A DNA stretch of 64,000 nucleotides from Dictyobacter formicarum (GCF_016587435.1 NZ_BNJJ01000017.1:124001-188000), one strand, 5' to 3'. Shown: positions 42,110-51,286, counted from the stretch's first letter. Notes: generated by a model not told the origin, from the sequence alone. Made by a program: numbers and translations.

Positions 42110-42732
42110 AGTAGCCTCTCTCTCATCTCATATTTTGTTCCCCAAAAATTCTCTAACAAAGAGTATAAAAGGTCGTGGCAAGCTATACAAGTCAGCATTA
42201 GCATTGTCTTGCAAGCCAGTGGATGATTTTTGGGAAACATAAGTGGGTGAAAACTGAATAATTCTAGCCGCAATATTCCCGCTATCGCATTGCAATTCAA
42301 TGTGATGAGATGTAAGATTTTAGTGCGGGTCGAGGGGGGAGGATAGAAATTACATCTTATCCCACATAGATGCCATGAAAATATTGCAGTATTAGTAGAA
42401 CAAACTACAGCACTGTGATAGCACGAAATGGTGGTACGATTGATGGTGTCGCACTAGCGTCAGTGAACACCTGAACCTTCATATCAGATAGATCTGATAC
42501 AACCCTATCGAAGATAAATTGCATATCCGTGTGCGATATGCCCACTCTTATTAACTCCAGAGTAGATAGCGCAATCTTTATCCAAAAAATGGGACGAATT
42601 GAAGTCTAACGTCATGTGACGTGAATATATAAATAGTGTACCACCATACGTTGATTAAGTAGAATTATAAGCAAACCAATGCAATTTTTTTGATGTCCCA
42701 TTTGCAACTACATATGAAGGTTGTAGTTTTTC
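42110..42732. other. Divergent spacer between regulator and MFS permease
   Basis: This 623-base AT-rich spacer presumably holds both promoters. The only clear structure is a palindrome ACGTCATGTGACGT at 42609-42622, 110 bases before the MFS start, which looks like an operator. No ORF or RNA was supported. Confidence 0.4.
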
Positions 42733-44037
42733 ATGTCATACGGAACCATACGAACGAATCAGACGCTACTTTTTATTGCTTGTTGTTTTACATTTATTGC
42801 AAATGGACTACTAGGGGTCTTACCAGCAGCAAGTTTAGTTGTTTTAGCACAGAACACTCACATAGCCACCAGTACAGCGGGGCTCATTTTTACAGTCAGT
42901 TCATTAGGAACAATCATCGCAGTTGTCATAAGTAATGCACTGATGAAACGAGTTGGAGCAAAAGCGGTCGTGATAGCTGGCCTGGCAGGCTTGATTATCT
43001 CCAGCATCATAATTCCACTGGCCCGGCAATTCAATATCTGGTTGACAGCGGAAATGCTACAGGGAATGAGCATCGGACTGATAAATATTGGCATCATCAT
43101 GACTTTGACGCTGAATTTCGGCGACACGTTGAGCGAAAAATTGAACATGCTGCATGGTTCTGTTGGCATCGGTTCACTACTCGCGCCGATTTTCCTATCA
43201 TATGCACTGTCGTTCACTAGAAGTGCGCTACCGGCATTCATCGGTACAGCGTTTGCAGGATTGGTGTGCTTGCTGACATTTTATGTCTTACGCTTTCAAA
43301 CCAGGGCTGCTCTGCTGACCACCAGCGCCGAGCCATATGTAGAGCCGTCATCGCTGATGCCAGACCAGCCCAGGCAAGCATTCAAGCAAACATTGCTGTG
43401 GCTGATTGCCTTGCAGATTTGTCTGTATGTAGGAGCTGAAGCAGGTTTTAGCAACTGGGTAGTCACTGCTATCAGCCAGGCCGCAAGCATCAGCATCCAG
43501 CTGGCAACGCCAGCGGCAACACTATTCTGGATCGGCATAACCGCCGGGCGCATGGCGGTAGCACGCCTAATGAAACAAGGCTACCTCACCGACGCCCAGA
43601 TGCTCTACATCAGCATGCTTGGTGGAGGAGCTTGCGGCGTATTATTAATCGTCTGCATGCAGGCACCAAGCATCTGTTTTATCGCCAGCTTTGGAGTAGG
43701 ACTCTTTCTAGGGCCCATTTTTCCAACCTTGCAAGCCATCGCCACCCGACGTTTCGACCGCGTACCGGCCCTGGTTTCCAGCGTCGTTATGGTGAGCTCA
43801 GGCTTTGCCGGAATGACCATTCCACTATCAATCGGAATGCTCATCTCACTCGTAGGGGCACGCGAAGTCATGATGGTACCTGCATTACTCTGTTTGCTCG
43901 TAGCCTTTCCATACTACCTGGCCAACAGGAAAGAACAGAAGATCGTTGCCTACCGGCAGCAGCAAATGGAGCAGGTTGAGCTACCCGTTTACGATCTCCC
44001 CACAATTCAATTGCCGGTAGTGGAAAGCGTAGCATAA
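42733..44037 (+). CDS. MFS permease
   Basis: A 434-residue transporter with 12 predicted membrane helices. The N-terminal half includes FIANGLLGVLPAASLVVLAQ, the loop ALMKRVGAKAVVIAGLAGL and the helix LQGMSIGLINIGIIMTLTLN. The C-terminal half includes FGVGLFLGPIFPTLQAIATR. The pattern is that of the FucP/YfkF-like sugar or drug MFS group, though no substrate signature is clear. The ATG at 42733 is 21 codons before the first helix end, and the ribosome binding site is weak. A terminator lies at 44132-44178. Confidence 0.85.
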   Translation: MSYGTIRTNQTLLFIACCFTFIANGLLGVLPAASLVVLAQNTHIATSTAGLIFTVSSLGTIIAVVISNALMKRVGAKAVVIAGLAGLIISSIIIPLARQFNIWLTAEMLQGMSIGLINIGIIMTLTLNFGDTLSEKLNMLHGSVGIGSLLAPIFLSYALSFTRSALPAFIGTAFAGLVCLLTFYVLRFQTRAALLTTSAEPYVEPSSLMPDQPRQAFKQTLLWLIALQICLYVGAEAGFSNWVVTAISQAASISIQLATPAATLFWIGITAGRMAVARLMKQGYLTDAQMLYISMLGGGACGVLLIVCMQAPSICFIASFGVGLFLGPIFPTLQAIATRRFDRVPALVSSVVMVSSGFAGMTIPLSIGMLISLVGAREVMMVPALLCLLVAFPYYLANRKEQKIVAYRQQQMEQVELPVYDLPTIQLPVVESVA

Positions 44038-44131
44038 GCAACACTGTTAGCCGATGAATTAACCCTGGCTGTTGAATGAAGGCTAACATCCTGATAATTG
44101 AACTATTGCAATCGATCATGAATAGCCAAAT

Positions 44132-44178
44132 AAAAAGAAGCGTTGTCGTACAACTTCCGTACTGCGACGCTTCTTTTT
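44132..44178 (+). terminator. Terminator after the MFS permease gene
   Basis: AAAAAGAAGCG...GTCGTAC and GTAC...CGACGCTTCTTTTT form a ~19-bp stem with one internal mismatch, ending in TTTTT on the plus strand. Confidence 0.8.
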
Positions 44179-44282
44179 GTGCGCGCAGGCTGATACACTA
44201 AATTTGTAAAACGCTAGCCACCTTTCAGCGTAGTAATAAGCGATAGCCGTAATGAGTGTATCCTCAAGAAAGGGAACTTCTC

Positions 44283-44534
44283 ATGTTTCGATTTTTACAC
44301 AGAAGCTGGCGAGCGGCGCCGATTCCAGAGGTGAGCCTGAGGCCAGATATATATGAGGAAGAGCGAAAGGCTCGGCTGGAAGAAGAAAGGAAGCGCCAGA
44401 GTGCCCGGCAAGAAGCACTGCAAGAGGCGCGACAAAAAAATGGTCCACTAAAATTGGGAGATGCTGAAGCACAGCTGAAGCGTATCTCCGAAGAAGTTAC
44501 CCTTGAGGCTGCTGAAAGGAAAAAGAGGGGATAA
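44283..44534 (+). CDS. Small charged coiled-coil protein, unknown
   Basis: An 83-residue protein preceded by AAAGGGA. It has a short basic start (MFRFLHRSWRAAP), then a long highly charged helix (EEERKARLEEERKRQSARQE) with heptad-like spacing, and a second helix with EVTLEAAERKKRG at the end. A cytosolic coiled-coil or nucleic-acid-associated role is possible. No family was recognised. It stands alone between a terminator and a phosphotransferase gene. Confidence 0.6.
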   Translation: MFRFLHRSWRAAPIPEVSLRPDIYEEERKARLEEERKRQSARQEALQEARQKNGPLKLGDAEAQLKRISEEVTLEAAERKKRG

Positions 44535-44812
44535 AGTTGCGCTCGAAGCGCCCAGGTACCTCTTGCATATTTTAGCAGGAGCACGTTATACTTTTTAGTA
44601 TTCATAAGATAGCCAATTAAAAGGAAACGTGTAATGTTCGCTCATTATTGACGCTGACCTGCTTCACAACAAACACATCTCCGATCGCAACTCAGTAGCT
44701 TAGTTGTTACTGAGAAGAACTTCTATTGCATATTACTGTTTCCGTGGATGCGCCGATCTCACCGCTGTGCGCGTCTATCTATCTCCATTCGAGCTCCTCC
44801 TCGTTTTTTCGA

Positions 44813-44898
44813 GTCAAAGCGGAGGCAAGCTCCGCACTATGTACGGAAAATCCAGGTCAAAAGCGGAGGCAAGCTCCGCACCTATGTACGGAAAATCG
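44813..44898 (+). repeat. Tandem pair of palindromic repeats upstream of the APH-like gene
   Basis: Two copies of a ~43-base unit begin at 44813 and 44856. Each holds GCGGAGGCAAGCTCCGCA followed by CTATGTACGG. On the minus strand the core reads TAGGTGCGGAGCTTGCCTCC, matching the dispersed repeat at 1567. The pair ends 12 bases before the ribosome binding site of the next gene. Confidence 0.65.
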
Positions 44899-44924
44899 AT
44901 ACCAGATATGAGGAGAAACTCGTT

Positions 44925-45836
44925 TTGTTTATTATCCCAGACAAATTTGCGCAATTTATGATCAAACAATTTGGAGAAGAGGGACGTAGCTGGCTGGAGC
45001 AACTGCCGGCTACGCTTGCTTCCTACGAGGAACGCTGGAATATAACTATTGGCGCGCCAGTACAAAATCTTTCATTCAACTATGTAGCGCCCGCCGTGGG
45101 TGCGGATGGTAGAGAGATGATGCTGAAAACGGGACTGACCGACGAATTCCCCATTCAGCCAGAGGCGCTGCAGCATTTTGGTGGACATGGAGCAGTCAAA
45201 TTACTGGCCTATGATGAAGCCAATATGGTAATGTTAATGGAGCGTTTAACCCCCGGCACATCCTTGCGCGTAGTAGAGAACGACGAAGCGGTGATAACGG
45301 CCGCGACAGGAGTGATGCGCAAGCTATGGCGTCCGCTGCCTGAGCACCATTATGCCTTCCCATCTATCCTCGATTGGGGAAAGGCTTTTGCTGAGCTACG
45401 CCAGCAATATGACGGCGGAACTGGTCCAATTCCAGCCGCCATATTCGACAAAGCAGAGAAGCTCTATGCCGAACTGAGTGCCTCAATGGGTGAGCACGTA
45501 TTGCTGCATGGTGATCTCCACCATGACAACATCCTGGTGGACGAGTATGAAGGCTGGCTGGCGGTTGACCCTAAAGGAGTAATCGGCGAGCCAGCATACG
45601 AGACAGGAGCGCTGCTACGTAATTTCTGGCCTGATATTCTGTCTAACCCCAATCCCAAAGCATTGACGGTTCGGCGTATAGATCAACTAGCCGCAGAATT
45701 GAGCTTTGATAGGGAGCGCATTTATAGCTGGGCGTTATCCCAGGCGGTGCTGTCGGTGATATGGAGCGTAGAAGATAGCGGGCAGCTAGAATATGAAGGG
45801 CTCTACTTTGTCGATTTGTTGAACTCGATCAAGTAA
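44925..45836 (+). CDS. Aminoglycoside phosphotransferase, APH(6)/hydroxyurea kinase-like
   Basis: About 303 residues. The kinase catalytic loop is LLHGDLHHDNILVDE (Asp and Asn of HGDxxxDN). The metal-binding segment is LAVDPKGVIGEPAYETGALLRN. Both are diagnostic of the streptomycin 6-kinase family. It could phosphorylate streptomycin or a related compound, but family members on chromosomes often have unknown substrates. The TTG at 44925, nine bases after GAGGAG, is preferred. An ATG 59 codons earlier would translate the tandem palindromic repeats and is unlikely. A 15-bp-stem terminator follows the stop. Confidence 0.83.
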   Translation: MFIIPDKFAQFMIKQFGEEGRSWLEQLPATLASYEERWNITIGAPVQNLSFNYVAPAVGADGREMMLKTGLTDEFPIQPEALQHFGGHGAVKLLAYDEANMVMLMERLTPGTSLRVVENDEAVITAATGVMRKLWRPLPEHHYAFPSILDWGKAFAELRQQYDGGTGPIPAAIFDKAEKLYAELSASMGEHVLLHGDLHHDNILVDEYEGWLAVDPKGVIGEPAYETGALLRNFWPDILSNPNPKALTVRRIDQLAAELSFDRERIYSWALSQAVLSVIWSVEDSGQLEYEGLYFVDLLNSIK

Positions 45837-45853
45837 TTGTTCGAATAAATGAC

Positions 45854-45890
45854 AGATCAGAGCCGGGCATCCATGGCCCGGCTCTGATCT
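45854..45890. terminator. Bidirectional hairpin between convergent genes
   Basis: AGATCAGAGCCGGGC and GCCCGGCTCTGATCT form a perfect 15-bp stem with a seven-base loop. It lies between the APH-like gene and the convergent exported-protein gene. Confidence 0.75.
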
Positions 45891-45912
45891 AGTTAGATTG
45901 ATACTTTTAAAT

Positions 45913-47022
45913 CTAATTGCCATAGGTCACAATCAGCGGCGCTGGCTGCATCGCGAGTACTTCCGCGGGCGTCATGACGCCCGTTTTAGCCTCGATATTA
46001 TAGAACAACTTGAAGCCACCATAGTCGAAGTTGTGATAAGCCTGTAAGTCGTCATGCACCCACTGATGATACTGGCGTACCTTATCACCGTGATCACCGG
46101 GATAGCCCCCAACGCTATCGACGTGGATAACAGTATCTACCCGAGGATCAAGGGTCAGATTGCGTTTATCCGCGATCTCCGCATGACCAGCATCATTTGG
46201 TGTTGCTGTCCCATCACCGCTGGGGCGATATTGATGAATAATGAGAATCTTACGCGGGACATGATACTTCATCGGGATGGCCGCCACTGCCTTAATGATC
46301 GGATTTAGATCAGCGGCATGCACATTACTCAGATTAACGCCAGGAATGCCATTATGCAGGGGGAACATCCACTCGGGATCGATGGCCATATGGACAAACG
46401 TATATTTTTCCAGGTAAGGCAAGAAAAAATTGACCTCGGACATAACTGGAGCCCAGCCAAAATTGAGGTCGAGGAAAAGAAGTAAATGGTTACGTTGACA
46501 GAAATCAATATACTGCTGAAGCGTAGCAGGATCAAGGTGATGGCTGTAGGTATGGGCGGGTCCAGGGGAGCCATCGGGAATACTCACAACCAGATCGATG
46601 CCTAGTTGTACGGGATGAGCTGGATCAATCTGCTGGTAGGCAGCTCCCTGAGCCTTCAAATGTGCCAGCATAGCATCACTCAACTGGTAGGCAGGGCCGG
46701 TTGCATAGGCACCAGGTACCGCATAGAATGCGACAATGCGATGTGTAGGCAAAATCGCATTAAGATTTGGATTAAAGGCTGGTGTGGGCGTCGGTGGTAG
46801 AGTCGGTTTAGGAGCCATTGTAAATGTCCCTTCCGACTGATTATTTGTTGCCTGGCTAGACGAGAAAAAATACGCCATGATGACGCTCGCGGCAACAATC
46901 ACCAGTAACACAGACAACGCAAATAAAAGAAGCGTTTTCCCAGGTTTCCAACTCCGGTTATGCAGGTTGAGCAACCCTTTCTGCTGAGATATTTTTTGTG
47001 GTAATGATAATCTACTACGCAT
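45913..47022 (-). CDS. Membrane-anchored exported protein with barrel-like domain, unknown
   Basis: About 369 residues. The N-terminus has a basic stretch and one membrane helix (LLLFALSVLLVIVAASVIMA). A Ser/Thr/Pro linker (KPTLPPTPTPAF) follows, then a ~270-residue domain. Strand-like segments such as RIVAFYAVPGA, LLLFLDLNFGW, FVHMAIDPEWMF and RKILIIHQY resemble the alternating strands of a TIM barrel with acidic residues at strand ends, as in glycoside hydrolases. No catalytic family could be assigned. The ATG at 47022 (after AAGGA) or 47079 may be used. The spacer 47023-47371 showed nothing recognisable. Confidence 0.65.
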   Translation of the reverse strand: MRSRLSLPQKISQQKGLLNLHNRSWKPGKTLLLFALSVLLVIVAASVIMAYFFSSSQATNNQSEGTFTMAPKPTLPPTPTPAFNPNLNAILPTHRIVAFYAVPGAYATGPAYQLSDAMLAHLKAQGAAYQQIDPAHPVQLGIDLVVSIPDGSPGPAHTYSHHLDPATLQQYIDFCQRNHLLLFLDLNFGWAPVMSEVNFFLPYLEKYTFVHMAIDPEWMFPLHNGIPGVNLSNVHAADLNPIIKAVAAIPMKYHVPRKILIIHQYRPSGDGTATPNDAGHAEIADKRNLTLDPRVDTVIHVDSVGGYPGDHGDKVRQYHQWVHDDLQAYHNFDYGGFKLFYNIEAKTGVMTPAEVLAMQPAPLIVTYGN

Positions 47023-47371
47023 TGATTGGCTGTTTTCCTTCAAAATACTGGCGGGTTCTCTGCAGCTCTGCAGACCCATGTCTAAATAAGAAGGCTAACG
47101 AGAGCTCGAAAAAATAGAACAAGTAGGATTTAGGTGCCCTTTTAATGGGAGCGTTTTCAACAAATGAATACACAGATATGAATCTGTCCCGTTATTTTCT
47201 CTATATAAAATACAACATATTTAATATTATCTATGTGAGGTGTTTCACAATCAGAAGGACATCCGGCAGAGAAAGCCGCTTTCACTCTTTATACTCCACT
47301 GCATCATAACAGTTTTTCAAATATTATGCACCAAAAAGGACTAACGGGAGATACTAAGGGGGGACTTTAGT

Positions 47372-47728
47372 ATGGTAGATAATACCACGCTACGAAGTAC
47401 TTTGATGGGCTTGGTAAGACGAACGGACGATCAAAACAGCCAACGGATATTGTTGTCAACGAAATGTCGTGTCAGTGCGTTTAGCGGGAGTGATTTAGAA
47501 ATGGTGTTGAGAGCACAGGACATCACGCACCTGGTGCTCTGTGGCATAGCGACCAGTGGGGTCGTCTTATCAACACTGCGGGAAGCGGCTGATAAGGATT
47601 ATCAGTTGACCGTCTTAGCTGATTGCTGTATTGATAGTGACGAAGAAGTCCAGCGCGTCCTGCTGTCCAAAGTCTTTCCACGGCAGGTTGACGTCCTCCA
47701 GGCAGAAATCTGGAGAACGACACTGTAA
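47372..47728 (+). pseudogene. Isochorismatase-family hydrolase, N-terminally truncated
   Basis: Residues ~30-118 match the C-terminal half of an isochorismatase-like protein: TKCRVSAFSGSDLEMVLRA, the LVLCGIATSGVVLSTLREAA strand-helix unit and SKVFPRQVDVL. The N-terminal ~80 residues, including the catalytic aspartate strand, are missing and replaced by an unrelated 30-residue start. The position usually holding the nucleophilic cysteine is valine (GIATSGVV), as in a non-classical branch. AAGGGGGG before the ATG is a good ribosome binding site, so a short product may be made, but it should be inactive. Confidence 0.6.
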
Positions 47729-48011
47729 GCACCGACTCCAAGATCCTACAGAAGAACGACGCAACATAAAATTTGACAGTGGGCATGCAGCAAGTGTATA
47801 TTCAAGCCTCGAATATGTGAAGATGGTGGCTATTAAGGCCTTCGGTCTTTGTGGCCAGAGCACTGACATAGCCCGGCTAGGGCCACACACTCAACCAGAG
47901 TGCGGTGTACTGCAAGAGGACCAAAACAGCGTAGAAGTCAAGCAGGCTTCCTGTCCGGCCCAAATGCAGCAACTAAGTATGTTTTAACACATTTTAGAAA
48001 GCAGGTGATAC

Positions 48012-48800
48012 GTGACAGGTAAGCCAGACACACGCATGCAAAATTTGCCGCCGGAAATACAATTTTATGCTTCACAGGTGGCTCAGTTGCTGCATACCTA
48101 TTTGCAAGAAGACTTATCAGGAGTGTATCTAGTTGGATCGGCCGCATTAGGAGGGTTTATTCCTGGTAGGAGCGATATTGATATCCAGGGGGTATGCGCG
48201 CGACAACTGCAGCGAGAAGAGAAGGAACAGATAACGGCCTTGCTGGCCCATCCCGCATTGCCGTGTCCAACGCGAGGGTGTGAATTTGTACTTTATAGGA
48301 AAGAAGCGGTAACGACATCCGCACCTGATGCTGGATTTGAAATAAATCTCAACTCAGGCCCACAGATGCCCTTGCATGTCACCTACGATCCGAAGGAAGA
48401 ATCTCCCCACTGGTTCCTTTTCGATCGAGCGATTGCACACGAACATGGCATCAGCATTTTTGGTCCCCCGTCCCATGAACTGTTCGGAGCCATTCCCCGG
48501 GCATGGTTAATCGATGCTGTGCTGGCATCGTTACGCTGGCATACAGACTATGATGAGTCCGGTTACTCAAGCATCCTCAACGCATGTCGGGGTTGGTGCT
48601 TTGCCGAAGAGAATCAGCTGTACTCAAAAGCAGAGGCAGTTGAGTGGGCCAGGGTGCGTGTTGGCGAGCATGACCTGTTGCAGCAAGCCCTGGATTTACG
48701 CGCCGGCACTACAGTCGAAAAGCTAGATCCAAAAAAGGTCAGGCAATTTCTGAACAAGGTCAGAGAGCGTATAGAGCAAGCACAACAAGGCGAGCAGTAG
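48012..48800 (+). CDS. Nucleotidyltransferase, aminoglycoside adenylyltransferase-like
   Basis: A 262-residue protein with a Pol beta-type nucleotidyltransferase domain. The motif GSAALGGFIPGRSDIDIQG supplies the two metal-binding aspartates of D-x-D. The C-terminal helical domain, with AIPRAWLIDAVLASLRWH, resembles the DUF4111 region of AadA/ANT(9) enzymes. It may adenylylate an aminoglycoside or another small molecule. The GTG at 48012 (after GCAGG) is the likely start, with an ATG at 48036 as an alternative. The proximity to an APH-like kinase gene is suggestive, but the genes are not an operon. Confidence 0.8.
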   Translation: MTGKPDTRMQNLPPEIQFYASQVAQLLHTYLQEDLSGVYLVGSAALGGFIPGRSDIDIQGVCARQLQREEKEQITALLAHPALPCPTRGCEFVLYRKEAVTTSAPDAGFEINLNSGPQMPLHVTYDPKEESPHWFLFDRAIAHEHGISIFGPPSHELFGAIPRAWLIDAVLASLRWHTDYDESGYSSILNACRGWCFAEENQLYSKAEAVEWARVRVGEHDLLQQALDLRAGTTVEKLDPKKVRQFLNKVRERIEQAQQGEQ

Positions 48801-49052
48801 GAAGCGGGCGAGTGCTTATATCACGCTGGTTTTGATGAAAATGGTTGTGTCCTGATTGTGGTTATGGGCCTGCCTCTGGTCTGGGCCTCTATGTGACAGA
48901 GGTTAAAAGCGCGACAAGGGAGGTCTATAGAATTGGTACCGGAGCGATGCAATAGCCAGTTATGCAACAAAGATAATATTTTCCGCTTTTTTGTTTGCCA
49001 AACAGAATAGAGTATATAGAAAGGCAAATAAATCTACTTGAAGGAGAAAAAC

Positions 49053-49460
49053 ATGCAAGTGGCTACTCAGACGGCTCCGATCTCAAAGACACAATTATGG
49101 ATTGGTCGCGGTGTAACCGCACTACCTGTTTTGTTCCTGCTCTTCGACAGTGTTATTCACATGATGCAGATTGCGCCTGTTATGGACTCACTCAATCAGC
49201 TCGGATATCCAGTCAACCTGGCCCTCGTTCTCGGTATTATTGAACTTGTTTGTCTTGTTGCCTATATATTTCCGCCTACCTCTGTGCTGGGAGCAATCCT
49301 GCTGACAGGCTATCTTGGAGGAGCGGTCGCTACCCACTTGCGTGTTGGAGATCCCCTTTTCAGTAACGTTCTCTTCCCCGTTTATGTTGGCATACTGATC
49401 TGGGGAGGACTCTACCTGCGTGACGAGCGGCTGCGCGCGCTTTTCCCGTTCCGCAAGTAG
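49053..49460 (+). CDS. DoxX-like membrane protein
   Basis: A 135-residue protein with four membrane helices (VTALPVLFLLFDSVIHMM, ALVLGIIELVCLVAYIF, LGAILLTGYLGGAVATHLRV, FPVYVGILIWGGLYL). The GYLGGAVATHLRVGDPL segment is typical of the DoxX_2 family. AAGGAGAAAA places the ATG at 49053. Members are often found near oxidoreductases and stress genes, but their function is unclear. The following alpha/beta hydrolase gene lies 44 bases downstream in the same direction and may be co-transcribed. Confidence 0.88.
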   Translation: MQVATQTAPISKTQLWIGRGVTALPVLFLLFDSVIHMMQIAPVMDSLNQLGYPVNLALVLGIIELVCLVAYIFPPTSVLGAILLTGYLGGAVATHLRVGDPLFSNVLFPVYVGILIWGGLYLRDERLRALFPFRK

Positions 49461-49504
49461 TGAGTGATCCCGGTACGGAATAGCAGAGTAAAGGAAGACA
49501 CAGC

Positions 49505-50338
49505 ATGACGAATATAACGGATGGAAACGAAACAAGCAAGAGCCATACAGGTAATTATGCTCCAGTGAATGGCCTGCAGATGTATTACGAGATCCACGGC
49601 ACGGGCCGACCACTGGTGCTATTGCACGGCGCCATGTCAGCGATCGATACCTCATTTGGAAAATTGCTAGCGGGCCTTGCCGCGACCCGACAGGTGATTG
49701 CTATCGAACAACAGGCGCACGGACGCACGGCCGACGTGGATCGTCCGCTGACGATGGAGCAGATGGCCGAAGATACCGCTGCCCTGTTGCGACACATAGG
49801 AGTCGAAGAGGCTGACTTCTTTGGCTACAGCATGGGAGCTGGCATCGCTCTGCAGATTGCCATCGCGCATCCGAAACTGGTGCGTAAGCTGGTCCTGACC
49901 TCGGTCACCTATAATAATGAAGGTTTCCATCCCGGGCTGCTGGCAGGAATGGAAACCTTGAAACCAGAAGATCTGGTTGGCTCTCCATTTTATGAGGAAT
50001 ACATCAATATTGCTCCCAGGCCCCAGGACTGGCCTCAGCTGGTCTCCAAAGTGAAGCAACTGGATAGCGCGATGCCAGATCTGTCGCCTGAAGTTATTCG
50101 AGCAATTAAGGCACCCACTCTGCTCATTATTGGAGATTCCGACATCATTCGTCCCGAGCATATCGTAGAGATGTTCAGGTTGTTTGGCGGAGGCGTAGCC
50201 GGTGATGTCGTTGGCCTGCCACATTCACAGCTGGCGATCCTGCCTGGCACTACCCACGTAACGACAGTGTACCGCGCTGATTTGTTGCTCCCAATTATCC
50301 CGCCGTTTCTTGACGCACCTATGCCAGAGAGCAAATAA
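49505..50338 (+). CDS. Alpha/beta hydrolase
   Basis: A 277-residue hydrolase. The oxyanion region is LVLLHGAMSAIDTSF. The nucleophile elbow GYSMGAGIALQIA holds the catalytic serine. The acid is in LLIIGDSDIIRPEH and the histidine in LPGTTHVTTV. The layout is that of esterases/epoxide-hydrolase-like members of Abhydrolase_1. AAGGAAGAC precedes the ATG. It probably forms an operon with the DoxX-like gene, so a role in detoxification or metabolite hydrolysis is possible. The substrate is unknown. Confidence 0.88.
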   Translation: MTNITDGNETSKSHTGNYAPVNGLQMYYEIHGTGRPLVLLHGAMSAIDTSFGKLLAGLAATRQVIAIEQQAHGRTADVDRPLTMEQMAEDTAALLRHIGVEEADFFGYSMGAGIALQIAIAHPKLVRKLVLTSVTYNNEGFHPGLLAGMETLKPEDLVGSPFYEEYINIAPRPQDWPQLVSKVKQLDSAMPDLSPEVIRAIKAPTLLIIGDSDIIRPEHIVEMFRLFGGGVAGDVVGLPHSQLAILPGTTHVTTVYRADLLLPIIPPFLDAPMPESK

Positions 50339-50447
50339 TGTGAAGCGGGAAGGGATCGATACCGGGTAGCGGTGAGCAAGTGAGCCGTAGATGGGGTGCT
50401 ATGTGCATGATCCCATCGCGGCTCTTATTGATGAGAGAGGAAACGTC

Positions 50448-50864
50448 ATGTCAGAGATTGACTATTTGCTGCATCCGATTGGTTTTCTACAATCGTCTCT
50501 TAAGCGTCGTGAAGATGCGCCCAAGCAGGGTCGTGAGGGGGCTCCCGATGCCTGGCTTATTGTGAATGAAGCGGTGGTCGAAGGACTGGATGGGATTGCG
50601 GTGGGTGATGAACTGATCATAGTGAGCTGGTTTCATAAATCTCAACGCGACACATTGAAGGTACATCCTCGTGGAAAACGTGAGATACCTCTGACAGGCG
50701 TCTTTGCGACACGATCGCCCGATAGACCAAATCCGCTGGGTCTACACCGGGTAACGGTGCTGGAAATCGCCGGAACAAGGTTGAATGTAGGGCCAATAGA
50801 AGCAATTGATGGAACGCCAGTCATAGACATCAAACCAGTGCTCCATCAATCAATAGACGCATAG
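50448..50864 (+). CDS. trmO: tRNA N6-methyltransferase TrmO-like (UPF0066)
   Basis: A 138-residue beta-barrel protein. TGVFATRSPDRPNPLGLHRV is the invariant TrmO/YaeB motif that binds SAM. GRGKREIPLTG-type and LHPIGFLQSS segments match the family start. TrmO methylates N6-threonylcarbamoyladenosine in tRNA-Thr. This short form lacks the C-terminal extension of E. coli TrmO, so a related SAM-dependent reaction is also possible. GAGAGGA supports the ATG at 50448, and an upstream in-frame ATG at 50391 adds sequence without homology. Confidence 0.8.
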   Translation: MSEIDYLLHPIGFLQSSLKRREDAPKQGREGAPDAWLIVNEAVVEGLDGIAVGDELIIVSWFHKSQRDTLKVHPRGKREIPLTGVFATRSPDRPNPLGLHRVTVLEIAGTRLNVGPIEAIDGTPVIDIKPVLHQSIDA

Positions 50865-50944
50865 TAGTGTACAGTCCATGATTTACCGTGGGATCGTTTT
50901 GTCAAATGGGTACACTGCTTTAGTAAATTATGGAACAAAAGATG

Positions 50945-51286
50945 TTAATGGCGTTCCATAGCTGGAGATAAATGTGCACGGCGGATAGCACCACTCAGCA
51001 TAGCCAGCGCGGCCAGCAAGATCTGGCCGCCGGAAGCCAGCAGTACAGTGACAACCGGGCCATAGTATTGTAAGGACAAACCAGTCAGGGTAAGTCCTAG
51101 AGGAGCAAGGCCATTGCTAATCAGGCGAAATATACTATTAACTCGTCCGCGCATTGCATCAGGCGTGAGCGCAAAGCGATAGCTCATATTTACAATGTTG
51201 TAAATCGGGCTAAGTAAAAATATGGCGCCTATGATGCAGCCGAGCAAAAATGGTGCTGGTAAGGCCACCAATAGTAGCCACAGCAA
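50945..51286 (-). pseudogene. C-terminal fragment of an MFS transporter
   Basis: About 113 codons encode the last four membrane helices of a drug-exporter-type MFS protein. FLLGCIIGAIFLLSPIYNIV, the loop RFALTPDAMRGRVNSIFRLI and a final helix LLASGGQILLAALAML are visible. The loop motif PDAMRGRVNS is typical of the C-terminal half. The first ~300 residues are absent, and an in-frame TAG lies just upstream of the homology. Only a TTG without a ribosome binding site is available. Confidence 0.7.

Noticed and set aside
44813..44898. A possible CRISPR array
   Set aside because: Only two repeat copies with almost no spacer. The repeat belongs to the dispersed palindromic family.
47631..47987. A 118-codon plus-strand frame overlapping the isochorismatase fragment and the following spacer
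   Set aside because: The first part is a frame shadow of the isochorismatase remnant, and the second has no ribosome binding site or homology-like pattern.
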